Notes: generated from the sequence alone by a model not told the origin. 17,175 nt of DNA from JAZRUF01 sp045636205 (GCA_045636205.1 JAZTXE010000053.1:1-17175); one strand, 5' to 3'. Counted from the stretch's first letter, positions 1-7,545 are shown. A program made the numbers and translations.

Positions 1-29
1 ACATCTTCATATCAAGTTAGGAGCAAAAA

Positions 30-110
30 TTATTCCTTATTGTGAAAAATAAATGTTGCTACCGGAACTATTATTGCAATAGCAATTACAAACCAAGTAG
101 TTAAATTCAT
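30..110 (-). CDS. Putative 26-residue single-span membrane peptide
   Basis: A short frame of 26 codons starts with ATG at 110 and ends with TAA at 32-30. An excellent Shine-Dalgarno sequence, AAAGGAG (118-124 read on the minus strand), lies 7 bases upstream. The peptide begins MNLTTW, has an uninterrupted hydrophobic stretch at about residues 6-22, and ends in the polar tail HNKE, so a single transmembrane helix is expected. I do not recognise the family. Its size and shape resemble small subunits such as KdpF and also small membrane toxins, but no sequence motif decides between these. The RBS abuts the edge of a repeat element, so any transcript must start within or beyond that element. The ORF may also be the first gene of a unit lying left of the window. 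Too short to be certain it is translated; the RBS and composition are the support. Confidence 0.5.
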   Translation of the reverse strand: MNLTTWFVIAIAIIVPVATFIFHNKE

Positions 111-125
111 AATCGTGCTCCTTTC

Positions 126-307
126 AAAGGCTTCTCCTTGAGGAGAGGCTCCGCCGTAGGCGGTGGTGCGGTGTAGATTGCGTAGCAATCGTCTTCCCTT
201 TCCACCTCATCCGAGTTGCTTCACACCCCACCTGTCTCGCTGTGGCTCGGTCACAGTTTGACTCTGACAATCCACCGCTAAAGCTATCCTCAAGGGGAAG
301 GCTTTTT
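126..307. repeat. MITE-like dispersed repeat with imperfect terminal inverted repeats
   Basis: The left end, AAAGGCTTCTCCTTGAGGA, and the reverse complement of the right end, AAAAGCCTTCCCCTTGAGGA, match with few differences, giving terminal inverted repeats around a GC-richer core of about 180 bp. The core holds two short perfect hairpins with the same GTA loop: CCGCC-GTA-GGCGG at 151-163 and GATTGC-GTA-GCAATC at 176-190. It contains no credible gene. Elements with these ends and a core like GGATGAGGTGG are, to my knowledge, scattered through gut Clostridia genomes as non-autonomous repeats. The family assignment rests on memory, not a search. Confidence 0.75.
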
Positions 308-412
308 ATCCCATGCATAGCAAACCTTAATATATAGTTTATCATATCTTTTAATTTTTGAAAAGAAGCATCGCACGTTTGTAAACTTTGCAAAGATCAT
401 TATATAATTCGC

Positions 413-440
413 TTGACAAATTATTAATACGTAGTATAAT
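413..440 (+). promoter_or_regulatory. Sigma-A promoter for the RHH regulator-clpB operon
   Basis: Perfect -35 TTGACA (413-418), a 16-base spacer and perfect -10 TATAAT (435-440). The predicted start site falls near 447. I see no CtsR-type GGTCAAA repeats and no CIRCE element here. Confidence 0.85.
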
Positions 441-444
441 GTTT

Positions 445-458
445 TTAATCCCGATTAA
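445..458. promoter_or_regulatory. Candidate operator palindrome over the transcription start
   Basis: A perfect inverted repeat, TTAATC-CC-GATTAA, lies 4 bases after the -10 box and so covers the predicted transcription start of the RHH-clpB operon. A bound repressor would block initiation. The encoded RHH protein is the natural candidate, but binding is inference. Confidence 0.45.
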
Positions 459-474
459 CCAGAGGTGATTTAAA

Positions 475-1137
475 ATGATAAAGAAAAGTGTGTATAGTCT
501 CGTGCTGGCAGATGATTTAGTCCGTGCGGTTGACCGTCTTGCCTATATGCAACGCACAAGCCGCTCTAATCTAATAAATCAAATTTTAGCCGAGCATCTT
601 TCACTTTCCACACCGGAAATGCGAATGCGCGAAATACTCTCTCGTATGGAACAGATTTTTGATACAAGCAATTCTTTCCAGATCGCTCTTCGTCCGACAG
701 ATTCGCAGATGGCATTACGAAGCTCAATAAGCTATAAATATAACCCTACAGTGCAATACAGTGTAGTTCTCTATCGCAACGCAGGAAACGCATTTGGTGA
801 GCTTCGTGTAGCTTTTCGCACACGCAATCCATCCCTTATAAATATGTTGACGGACTTTTTTAAGCTATGGGTTAAAATCGAAAATTCATATTTTGCTCGC
901 CTTTTCCCATCGAAACAGTTATCTTACGACATACACCCCGGCAAGTTTACAAGAGCACTGACTTTGCCTGACAATTCAGCTCTTGATTCTGACAATTCTT
1001 TAGGCGATGCTGTCGCGCGTTATGTAAGACTTTTTGATTCTATGCTTAAGCTTTATTTTGAAAATCCGACCGCATCCCCCGCTCATATTCAATCAGAGTA
1101 TCTTGCATATCTTCGCAGCGGTTCGGCAATCATTTAA
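475..1137 (+). CDS. Ribbon-helix-helix DNA-binding protein, first gene of the clpB operon
   Basis: A 220-residue protein with an N-terminal CopG/Arc-like ribbon-helix-helix domain: a beta strand at VYSLVL (6-11), a first helix around residues 12-26, the turn RTSRS, and a second helix through NLINQILAEHL. Such domains bind DNA as dimers, the paired strands sitting in the major groove. The remaining ~170 residues (about 50-220) match nothing I recognise and may sense a ligand or partner. The start ATG is preceded by AGAGGTG at 461-467, 7 bases away. clpB begins only 19 bases after the stop, so the two are probably co-transcribed from the promoter at 413-440. A role as autoregulator and heat- or stress-responsive repressor of clpB is inference from position, supported by the palindrome at 445-458. 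At 220 residues it is much longer than simple antitoxin-type RHH proteins, and no toxin gene is adjacent. Confidence 0.85.
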   Translation: MIKKSVYSLVLADDLVRAVDRLAYMQRTSRSNLINQILAEHLSLSTPEMRMREILSRMEQIFDTSNSFQIALRPTDSQMALRSSISYKYNPTVQYSVVLYRNAGNAFGELRVAFRTRNPSLINMLTDFFKLWVKIENSYFARLFPSKQLSYDIHPGKFTRALTLPDNSALDSDNSLGDAVARYVRLFDSMLKLYFENPTASPAHIQSEYLAYLRSGSAII

Positions 1138-1156
1138 TTTTAGAAGGAGGTTTTTT

Positions 1157-3760
1157 ATGAACGCACAAAAATTCACTCAAAAATCATTAGAAGCTCTTCA
1201 AAATGCGCAAAGCGCATCTGTCGAGCGTTCAAATTCTCAGGTAGAGCAAATTCACCTTTTACTCTCACTTTTTGAAACTCCGGACGGATTAATTCCACAG
1301 TTAATTGACAAAATGGGCATCTCCTCACAAGAGGTATGCCATGATGCTCGTGCGTGTGCTGACAAACTCCCGCGCATCTCCGGAAGCGGTCACGAAGCGG
1401 GGAAAATTTACATCTCTCAACCACTTGAGCAAGCACTTGTGGGGGCTGAGCGTGAAGCCGAGCTTATGAAGGATGAATACGTATCTGTTGAGCATATTTT
1501 CCTGGGTCTTCTAAGCGCAGCCGATTCAAACCTAAAAAATCTTTTCCGCAATTTCAACATAACACGCGATGAATTTTTAAAGGCACTTGCACAGGTTCGG
1601 GGCAGCGCACGAGTAACCAGCGACACTCCTGAGGACACATACGATGCGCTTAAAAAATACGGCTCTGATTTAGTTGCGCTCGCACGCGAGAAAAAGCTCG
1701 ACCCGGTAATCGGTCGTGACGGTGAAATACGCAACGTAATACGCATACTTTCGCGTAAAACAAAAAACAATCCGGTTTTAATCGGGGAACCGGGTGTAGG
1801 AAAAACCGCTATTGCAGAAGGTCTTGCAATAAGAATTGTACGCGGTGACGTGCCGGACTCTTTAAAAAATCGAACTATTTTCTCGCTAGATATGGGTGCT
1901 CTGATTGCAGGCGCTAAATTCCGTGGCGAATTCGAAGAACGCTTGCGCGCAGTGTTAAACGAGGTAAAGAAAAGCGAAGGCAGAATAATACTTTTCATTG
2001 ATGAACTGCACACCATTGTCGGCGCAGGAAAAACTGACGGTGCAATGGACGCAGGTAACATCTTAAAACCCATGCTTGCACGCGGCGAGCTACACTGCAT
2101 TGGCGCAACAACCCTTAACGAATACCGACTCTACATTGAAAAAGATGCAGCGCTTGAGCGTCGTTTCCAACCGGTAATGATAAATGAACCCACGGTTGAA
2201 GATACAATTTCTATACTCCGCGGACTCAAGGAACGATACGAGGTTTTCCACGGTGTAAACATTCAGGACCAGGCTCTTATCGCCGCTACCACACTCTCCA
2301 ATCGCTATATTTCCGACCGTTTTTTGCCTGACAAGGCAATTGACTTAGTAGATGAAGCATGCGCGATGATAAGAACTGAAATAGATTCTATGCCCGCAGA
2401 GTTGGATGAAATATCCCGCAGTATCATGCAACATGAAATCGAAGAAGCGGCACTAAAAAAAGAGAGCGATCCCTTATCCAAAGAACATCTTGCAGAAATC
2501 CAGAAAACTCTCGCAGATATGCGCGAGCAGTTTAATCAGATGAAAGCAAAATGGGAAAGCGAAAAACAATCCATTGACAAAGTCCGCATCCTCCGCGAAG
2601 AGATAGAAAAGGTAAACGCAGAAATTGAGCGTGCGGAAATGGGCTATGATTTAAATCGTGCAGCCGAGCTGAAATACGGTAAATTGCCTGAGCTGCAGCG
2701 GCAGTTAAGCGAGGAGGAAAGCGTAGCTGAAGCGACAAAAAACTCCGCTTCCCTGCTGCGTGATAAGGTCACCGATGAGGAAATCGCAAAAATTGTCGCT
2801 CGTTGGACGGGTATTCCGGTAACAAAGCTAATGGAGGGCGAGCGCGAAAAGCTCCTTAAGCTTGACAGTATACTGCACAAGCGAGTAATCGGTCAGGACA
2901 AAGCGGTACAAAGCGTTTGTGAAGCGATTATACGCTCGCGCGCAGGTATATCCGACCCACGGCGCCCGATAGGTTCTTTCCTGTTCTTAGGCCCGACAGG
3001 TGTTGGAAAAACCGAGCTTGCAAAAGCGCTTGCCGAAACGCTCTTTGACAACGAAGGCAGCATGATACGCATTGACATGTCCGAGTATATGGAAAAGCAC
3101 GCGGTATCGCGTTTGGTAGGTGCACCTCCCGGATATGTCGGATATGAGGAAGGTGGTCAGCTTACCGAAGCCGTGCGCAAAAAGCCGTACTCGGTGGTTT
3201 TGTTTGACGAAGTTGAAAAGGCACATCCGGACGTTTTCAACATCCTCTTGCAGGTACTTGACGACGGCAGAATAACCGACTCGCAGGGTCGCACTGTAGA
3301 CTTAAAAAACACCATTCTGATTCTTACCTCCAACTTGGGTTCAAATATAATCTTGGAAGGTATAAATGACGCGGGTGATATTTCCGATGATGCCCGCACA
3401 CAGGTAGAAAGCATGTTAAAAATGCAGTTCCGTCCCGAGTTTCTGAACCGTTTGGATGAAATTGTATTCTACAAGCCGTTGACCGCTGTAGAAATCGGAA
3501 AAATCGTCGAGCTTATGCTCTCGGATTTACAAAAGAGATTGCAGGATAAGCAGCTCACATTAAGCCTTACTGATGCAGCAAAAGAGCATGTAATCTCGGT
3601 TGGATTTGACCCAGTTTACGGCGCGCGCCCGCTACGCCGTTTCCTGCAAAGCAAAGTCGAAACCCTGGTCGGACGCATGATACTCTCTGAAGACATCGCA
3701 CCTAAAACGCATCTTGCGGTAGACTTTGACGGAAACGAGCTTACAATTTCCAAAAGTTAA
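1157..3760 (+). CDS. clpB: ATP-dependent disaggregase ClpB (Hsp104 family chaperone)
   Basis: An 867-residue AAA+ unfoldase that, with DnaK, pulls polypeptides out of aggregates through its hexameric pore in the cytoplasm. Domain order is complete: an N-terminal Clp repeat domain starting MNAQKFTQKSLEAL; NBD1 with Walker A GEPGVGKT (210-217) and Walker B FIDE ending at D282-E283; a long coiled-coil middle domain (about 400-525); NBD2 with Walker A GPTGVGKT (612-619) and Walker B LFDE (D684-E685); and the sensor-2 motif GARPLRR near the C terminus. The full-length middle domain and overall length (E. coli ClpB is 857) favour ClpB over ClpC, ClpE or ClpA; I see no IGF/LGF-type ClpP-binding loop, though I could not align to confirm this. 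The frame is open from 1034, but ATG 1157 has AGGAGG at 1145-1150, 6 bases upstream, and gives the correct N terminus. Follows the RHH gene by 19 bases. Confidence 0.97.
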   Translation: MNAQKFTQKSLEALQNAQSASVERSNSQVEQIHLLLSLFETPDGLIPQLIDKMGISSQEVCHDARACADKLPRISGSGHEAGKIYISQPLEQALVGAEREAELMKDEYVSVEHIFLGLLSAADSNLKNLFRNFNITRDEFLKALAQVRGSARVTSDTPEDTYDALKKYGSDLVALAREKKLDPVIGRDGEIRNVIRILSRKTKNNPVLIGEPGVGKTAIAEGLAIRIVRGDVPDSLKNRTIFSLDMGALIAGAKFRGEFEERLRAVLNEVKKSEGRIILFIDELHTIVGAGKTDGAMDAGNILKPMLARGELHCIGATTLNEYRLYIEKDAALERRFQPVMINEPTVEDTISILRGLKERYEVFHGVNIQDQALIAATTLSNRYISDRFLPDKAIDLVDEACAMIRTEIDSMPAELDEISRSIMQHEIEEAALKKESDPLSKEHLAEIQKTLADMREQFNQMKAKWESEKQSIDKVRILREEIEKVNAEIERAEMGYDLNRAAELKYGKLPELQRQLSEEESVAEATKNSASLLRDKVTDEEIAKIVARWTGIPVTKLMEGEREKLLKLDSILHKRVIGQDKAVQSVCEAIIRSRAGISDPRRPIGSFLFLGPTGVGKTELAKALAETLFDNEGSMIRIDMSEYMEKHAVSRLVGAPPGYVGYEEGGQLTEAVRKKPYSVVLFDEVEKAHPDVFNILLQVLDDGRITDSQGRTVDLKNTILILTSNLGSNIILEGINDAGDISDDARTQVESMLKMQFRPEFLNRLDEIVFYKPLTAVEIGKIVELMLSDLQKRLQDKQLTLSLTDAAKEHVISVGFDPVYGARPLRRFLQSKVETLVGRMILSEDIAPKTHLAVDFDGNELTISKS

Positions 3761-3804
3761 TGACAAAAACAGCAGTCTGATTTCAGACTGCTGTTTTTGT
3801 CATT
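3759..3804. terminator. Bidirectional terminator between clpB and the convergent oxidoreductase
   Basis: A perfect 22-bp inverted repeat (arms 3759-3780 and 3783-3804) with only two bases between arms. The core CAGCAGTCTGA is flanked by A-rich and T-rich segments on both sides, giving a U-tract in either direction. It starts inside the clpB stop codon and ends 10 bases before the oxidoreductase stop. Confidence 0.9.
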
Positions 3805-3814
3805 ATATTGTTTA

Positions 3815-4873
3815 TTAGTCAGTAATTCTCGGAACATCCATCCATACGCCACCCTTTTTAGCAGCTTCGTGCGCAATGAGTCCCGGCACCGTCATATCCA
3901 TACCGCGTACAATGTCAATCGGAGGTGTAGTATCAGCTTCAATTGACTTAAGGAAATCACGAACCAGATAATACTCGGATGTACCGTGACCGCCAGCAGT
4001 AGCTTCCTTAGGTGCATCAACATCTGAAGAATCGACGCTAATCTTAACACCGCAATCCGGGTCATGGCCGCCAAAATAGCGATAGCCAACGCCCTCATAT
4101 CCCTCACGGCTTCCTTCCAAAGCGCCATTAGTGCCGTAGATGCTGTATGTAGCAAGCATGGGATGACGCAGTGCAACCGAGCTTCTGAGCACCTTTATTG
4201 TAGCCCCTTTCGCAGTTTCAAACAGAGCAACCTGAATATCAATGTTACCGTCAGTCTTATTCTCAAAGCAGCGTGAATCCTTACCGGATGCTGTACAACG
4301 CACAATATGGTCATCCATCCACATAAGTATCGGACCTAAGCTGTGTGAGCAATAGTGGAGCGGAGCGCGGTTTGCACGCCACTGACCATCAACGCGGTGA
4401 CGGATTTCATGTACATAGTCAGCCTCTGCATAGAACGGGGTTCCGATTTTTCCGGCTTTTATGTACTTATCCCACTCCATAGCAAAGTGCATGTAGTTGC
4501 AGTTTTCTGCAAGCATGAATTTGCTTTTTGCCTTGCGCACCGCATCAACCATACGCTGGCAGTCCTTGAGGTTATCGGAAGCAGTTACTTCGCACAGTAC
4601 ATGCTTGCCCGCCTCAAGCGCCTTAATTGTCTGCTCTGCATGGAACGGAATCGGAGTGCCGAGAACAATTATATCCACATCCGCATTTAGCATATCCTCA
4701 TAATTTTCAAAAAGGCAATTGTCGTTAAGCTCAAAATCCTTGCCGTTCTGTTCTAAGCTTTCCTGATTCATATCGCAAAGAGCGACAACTTCGGTATCCG
4801 GATGATTGGCAAAAATATGCCCGTATGCGGTTGCACGGCCAACGCCAACCATACCAACTTTAAACTTTTTCAT
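3815..4873 (-). CDS. Gfo/Idh/MocA-family NAD(P)-dependent oxidoreductase
   Basis: A 352-residue cytoplasmic protein with an N-terminal Rossmann fold beginning KVGMVGVGRA (glycine motif at about residues 7-14), an acidic end to strand 2 (ALCD), and the family pattern GTPIPFHAEQTIKALEAGKHVLCE continuing into a C-terminal substrate domain (about 125-352) with HYCSHSLGP around 173-181. Family members oxidise, reduce or epimerise sugars, inositols and related polyols using NAD(P). One oddity: the usual EKP motif, whose lysine contacts cofactor and substrate, reads CEVT (94-97), so the lysine is absent. Start ATG 4873 has AGGAGG about 7 bases upstream. It diverges from an AraC regulator with overlapping promoters, suggesting control by that regulator. 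The substrate cannot be named from sequence. Confidence 0.9.
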   Translation of the reverse strand: MKKFKVGMVGVGRATAYGHIFANHPDTEVVALCDMNQESLEQNGKDFELNDNCLFENYEDMLNADVDIIVLGTPIPFHAEQTIKALEAGKHVLCEVTASDNLKDCQRMVDAVRKAKSKFMLAENCNYMHFAMEWDKYIKAGKIGTPFYAEADYVHEIRHRVDGQWRANRAPLHYCSHSLGPILMWMDDHIVRCTASGKDSRCFENKTDGNIDIQVALFETAKGATIKVLRSSVALRHPMLATYSIYGTNGALEGSREGYEGVGYRYFGGHDPDCGVKISVDSSDVDAPKEATAGGHGTSEYYLVRDFLKSIEADTTPPIDIVRGMDMTVPGLIAHEAAKKGGVWMDVPRITD

Positions 4874-4908
4874 GGTATATACCTCCTATAAAATGTTGTT
4901 TTCACATG

Positions 4909-4936
4909 CATATAATAACACACACTTGCTTGACAA
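4909..4936 (-). promoter_or_regulatory. Probable promoter of the oxidoreductase gene
   Basis: On the minus strand, TTGTCA (4936-4931), a 16-base spacer and TATATG (4914-4909). The -35 box overlaps that of the divergent AraC promoter, so the two promoters share the bases TGACA. Confidence 0.5.
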
Positions 4937-4958
4937 GTATATAACCACATGTTAGAAT
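4930..4958 (+). promoter_or_regulatory. Promoter of the first AraC-family gene
   Basis: TTGACA (4930-4935), a 17-base spacer and TAGAAT (4953-4958). The inverted repeat ACTTG-CTTGA-CAAGT (4924-4938) overlays both divergent -35 boxes and could be a regulator or polymerase-exclusion site. Confidence 0.7.
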
Positions 4959-4995
4959 TTACTTGTAAAATGTTGGTTTTAAAAGAGGTGGGCAC

Positions 4996-5841
4996 ATGGA
5001 TATTCCACGTTCAGAATTATCGAGTTCCTCGTCCGAAATAAGCTTTGATATGACTTTGGATTACTGCGCGGCAAACAGCCCTCTACCTGCCGGCAATGTT
5101 CACGGTCCGGTATTCAGCGGTTTTTATTTATTGCAATATTGTTGTTCAGGCTATGGTGAGATAGAGGCAGACGGACAGATATTTCCGGTAAAGCCCGGAG
5201 AATGCGTTATAAGTTTCCCCGGTCAAATACGTATTGAACGAGCAGATATAAAAAATCCATGGACACTCACTTGGTTGTCGATAAACGGGAATAGTGTAAC
5301 TTCTTTTTTTTCAAAACTCGGAATAACCCCTGAAAATCCAATTATAACTCATTGCGAGCACAGCAACATCCCGATTATCCTTGAACAAATAGTCGAGGCT
5401 GCCAACACGGTAGGACCTCAGCGAGACTTCATGGTAGGTGCCGGATTATTTAATCTCTTTAATGAGTTTTCACAACGGCAAGCGGCTAAATCGAATTTGC
5501 TCACGCACTCTCCCGCTCGCGATACTTATGTTGCACAGGCCGCCCATTTTCTTGACATGAACTATTCACGAACCAATATTACTATAAAAGAAGTAGCTGA
5601 AACAGTCGGTTTAAATCGCAGTTATTTATATGAAATATTCAAAGAAAAACTCGGCATTTCGCCTCAGGAATATCTTACGCGACTGCGAATAAACAAAGCC
5701 CGCGACTTTCTGCTTTTACCTCAGACTACTGTTACTTCAGTATCCTATTCGGTCGGATATGAGCCGTCGGTATTTTCAAAAGCGTTTAAACGCGCAACCG
5801 GCATGACTCCGATTGAATACAAGCAAAAATATTCAAAGTAA
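4996..5841 (+). CDS. AraC-family transcriptional regulator with cupin-type sensor domain
   Basis: A 281-residue regulator. Residues about 20-110 form an AraC-type ligand-binding beta barrel (GEIEADGQIFPVKPGECVIS). Residues about 180-281 carry the two helix-turn-helix units of the AraC DNA-binding domain, the second ending in the family signature region SVSYSVGYEPSVFSKAFKRA followed by GMTPIEYK. Start ATG 4996 is preceded by AGAGGTG at 4984-4990, 5 bases away. It diverges from the Gfo/Idh/MocA oxidoreductase and converges on a solute-binding lipoprotein, so its effector is plausibly a sugar and its target the oxidoreductase and perhaps itself. Regulators of this type usually activate on ligand binding. 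The family is certain; the ligand is unknown. Confidence 0.93.
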   Translation: MDIPRSELSSSSSEISFDMTLDYCAANSPLPAGNVHGPVFSGFYLLQYCCSGYGEIEADGQIFPVKPGECVISFPGQIRIERADIKNPWTLTWLSINGNSVTSFFSKLGITPENPIITHCEHSNIPIILEQIVEAANTVGPQRDFMVGAGLFNLFNEFSQRQAAKSNLLTHSPARDTYVAQAAHFLDMNYSRTNITIKEVAETVGLNRSYLYEIFKEKLGISPQEYLTRLRINKARDFLLLPQTTVTSVSYSVGYEPSVFSKAFKRATGMTPIEYKQKYSK

Positions 5842-5870
5842 AAAGAGGAAGGAGCAATCCTTCCTCTTTT
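5841..5870. terminator. Bidirectional terminator between AraC gene and solute-binding protein gene
   Basis: A perfect 13-bp stem, AAAAGAGGAAGGA / TCCTTCCTCTTTT, closed by a GCAA tetraloop. The A and T flanks give a U-tract in both directions. It lies between the AraC stop and the end of the convergent lipoprotein gene. Confidence 0.88.
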
Positions 5871-5885
5871 CGTCTTTATCAAGCT

Positions 5886-7469
5886 TTATTTTACACGGTC
5901 GTATGCTTTTGCATAAATATCGATAAATTCATCAACTCTATAGTTATCCTTTACATCTTTAACGAAGCTGTCCCAGGTGGAAAGCGGCTCGTCACCGAGC
6001 AGATATTTATGCAGCATCTGCTCAACATACGGTGTGAGAGAGTCATTGATTTCGTTAAACTCAGCCTGTTCCTCATCGGTAAATACCAGCCAGTGTACCG
6101 GATTGTAACCGTCAACAACATGCTCTAAGTACATGTCAACCGCTACCTGCTGTTCTGCCGAAGCCAGGTCTCTTGCAGCAGCTGGGTCTGCACGGAGGAA
6201 TGTGCCAAAGCTAAGTACGCCGTAGTCCGCCTGGATGTTACCGCTTGCGGTACGGATATAAGCCTTGGAGCCGTCCTCTTTAACCTCATAGGACTCGCCT
6301 TCTCTGCCCCATACCATCTGCTCTGCTTCATCGGTATACAGCCAGTCAACCAGCTTGATAGCATTGTTGATGCGCTTCTCATCGCCGGTATTTACTATTA
6401 CATAACCCTTGCCGTCAACATTAAACTTATTCATCATGTTTGTAGCCGTCGGGCTGTCGGCCTTCGGCGGAATGAACGGTGCTAAAGTATAATCAGGATT
6501 GGTCTCACGGTTGGGGATGTTGAAGAAGTCAACACGAACGGTATAGTCACATGAAATAAAACCGCGGTCAGTTGACATGAGCTCTTCCCAGCTCTTTGCA
6601 TCATTATCAAGCCAAGTGGGCGGGATGAGTTTTTCTTCCATCATGCGCCGCATATACTTTACCATTTCAAGCATCGTCGGCTCAGTTACACCGTATGACC
6701 ATGTCTCATTATCAAAGTCATAATATGCACCGTAGTTGAAGTACGGCTTCCAGGATGCACCCATAACGTTTACGTTTGTAAGGCCCTGGCGCAGGCAGAA
6801 CGGATAACTGTCAGGATACAGAGCTTTGAGCTCCTTTGCAGTCTCATATACTTCTTCCATAGTGGTCGGAACTGCAAGATTGTGCTTTTCAAATATATCT
6901 TTTCTGTAAAGCCAGTTGCGAAGGCCCTGAACCTCATCGGTTCCGTAGTTCTGCGGGAAGTATGTCTTTCCGTCGCTGTGCTTACGCTGATTTAAGCGCA
7001 GATTTCTTTCCTCTTCCGGAATGGTGTTCCAGAATGCGGTGTAATTTGGCATCATATCAATATAATCATCAATCGCAACAAGTGCACCGGTGGATGCAAA
7101 AGAATTGATTTTTCCTTTGGTATCCGAATAAATTAGGTCCGGCAAATCTTTTGCGCTTGAAGCCATCATAAGATTAAGCTTTGTCATAAAATTCTCATTC
7201 GGGAAAGCCTGAACATTGAAGGTTGCACCTGTAAGCTCCTCAAAGCGATCCCAAATTATCCAGTCTTCCTGATAAGGCCATGATACATGGCTCTGGATTA
7301 CCATAGATATTTCCGTAGGCTCGTTAAAGAGTTTTCCATCACCTGCAGATGATGAGCTATCGGTATTTCCTTGAGCGTCATCTCCAACGCCGCAAGCCGA
7401 GAGCGATATTGCCATACAGCCTGTGACAAGAAGTGCTGCCAAGCGTTTTTTCCATGTAATGTTTTTCAT
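5886..7469 (-). CDS. Extracellular solute-binding lipoprotein of an ABC sugar importer (LplA-like)
   Basis: A 527-residue secreted lipoprotein. The signal peptide MKNITWKKRLAALLVTG leads to the lipobox LSAC (cysteine 26), then a low-complexity linker rich in serine, aspartate and asparagine, then a long family-1-type binding fold beginning NEPTEISMVIQSHVSWPYQED, with segments such as GLRNWLYRKDIFEKHNL typical of LplA-like oligosaccharide binders. It would sit on the outer face of the membrane and deliver a sugar to a permease pair. The frame is open from 7517, but ATG 7469 has AGGAGG 6 bases upstream (7476-7481) and begins a proper signal peptide, so I chose it. No permease or ATPase gene lies nearby: the gene stands alone between two terminators' territory, with an AraC regulator on each side. 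It must use permeases encoded elsewhere or act as a sensor-associated binder. Confidence 0.92.
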   Translation of the reverse strand: MKNITWKKRLAALLVTGCMAISLSACGVGDDAQGNTDSSSSAGDGKLFNEPTEISMVIQSHVSWPYQEDWIIWDRFEELTGATFNVQAFPNENFMTKLNLMMASSAKDLPDLIYSDTKGKINSFASTGALVAIDDYIDMMPNYTAFWNTIPEEERNLRLNQRKHSDGKTYFPQNYGTDEVQGLRNWLYRKDIFEKHNLAVPTTMEEVYETAKELKALYPDSYPFCLRQGLTNVNVMGASWKPYFNYGAYYDFDNETWSYGVTEPTMLEMVKYMRRMMEEKLIPPTWLDNDAKSWEELMSTDRGFISCDYTVRVDFFNIPNRETNPDYTLAPFIPPKADSPTATNMMNKFNVDGKGYVIVNTGDEKRINNAIKLVDWLYTDEAEQMVWGREGESYEVKEDGSKAYIRTASGNIQADYGVLSFGTFLRADPAAARDLASAEQQVAVDMYLEHVVDGYNPVHWLVFTDEEQAEFNEINDSLTPYVEQMLHKYLLGDEPLSTWDSFVKDVKDNYRVDEFIDIYAKAYDRVK

Positions 7470-7492
7470 AGTTTTCCTCCTTTTTTCTTTCG

Positions 7493-7515
7493 GCGGATAC
7501 AAAATTTGCATCCGC
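7493..7515. promoter_or_regulatory. 23-bp near-perfect palindrome in the lipoprotein gene leader
   Basis: GCGGATACAAA and TTTGCATCCGC flank a central A; 10 of 11 pairs match. It lies between the predicted start site and the Shine-Dalgarno of the solute-binding protein. A further ATGCGGAT occurs at 7565-7572 on the other side of the promoter. It could be a regulator site or an RNA hairpin. Confidence 0.5.
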
Positions 7516-7536
7516 ATATCACTTAACCACGCATCA

Positions 7537-7545
7537 ATTATAACA
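7537..7545 (-). promoter_or_regulatory. Extended -10 promoter of the solute-binding protein gene
   Basis: Minus strand TGTTATAAT: a perfect -10 TATAAT (7542-7537) with the TGn extension. No good -35 is seen 16-18 bases upstream (best is AGTTTT), which fits a promoter that depends on an activator such as the adjacent AraC protein. The leader would be about 60 bases. Confidence 0.55.

Larger units (their letters stand above)
4889..4980. repeat. Pair of 14-15 base direct repeats bracketing the divergent promoters
   Basis: TAAAATGTTGTTTT at 4889-4902 and TAAAATGTTGGTTTT at 4966-4980 are the same motif in the same orientation, differing by one inserted G and set 77 bases apart. AraC-family proteins often use direct-repeat half sites, so these are candidate sites for the adjacent regulator. 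Binding is inference. Confidence 0.45.

Noticed and set aside
30..110. Assignment of the small peptide as KdpF or a type I toxin
   Set aside because: Only size and hydrophobicity agree; there is no kdp gene in view and no antisense RNA signal I can support.
124..393. 89-residue minus-strand open frame
   Set aside because: It runs through the inverted-repeat element, is low in coherent composition and has no RBS; the repeat explains the open frame.
475..1137. Toxin-antitoxin antitoxin role for the RHH protein
   Set aside because: It is far longer than typical antitoxins, and its partner gene is clpB, with no small toxin next to it.
1034..1156. Upstream in-frame start for clpB
   Set aside because: It would add 41 residues overlapping the RHH gene; ATG 1157 has a perfect RBS and gives the normal ClpB N terminus.
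4064..4703. Plus-strand open frames opposite the oxidoreductase
   Set aside because: They are antisense shadows of a well-supported gene, with no RBS or family features.
7470..7517. Upstream in-frame start for the solute-binding protein
   Set aside because: It would put a charged 16-residue leader before the signal peptide and remove the RBS from use.
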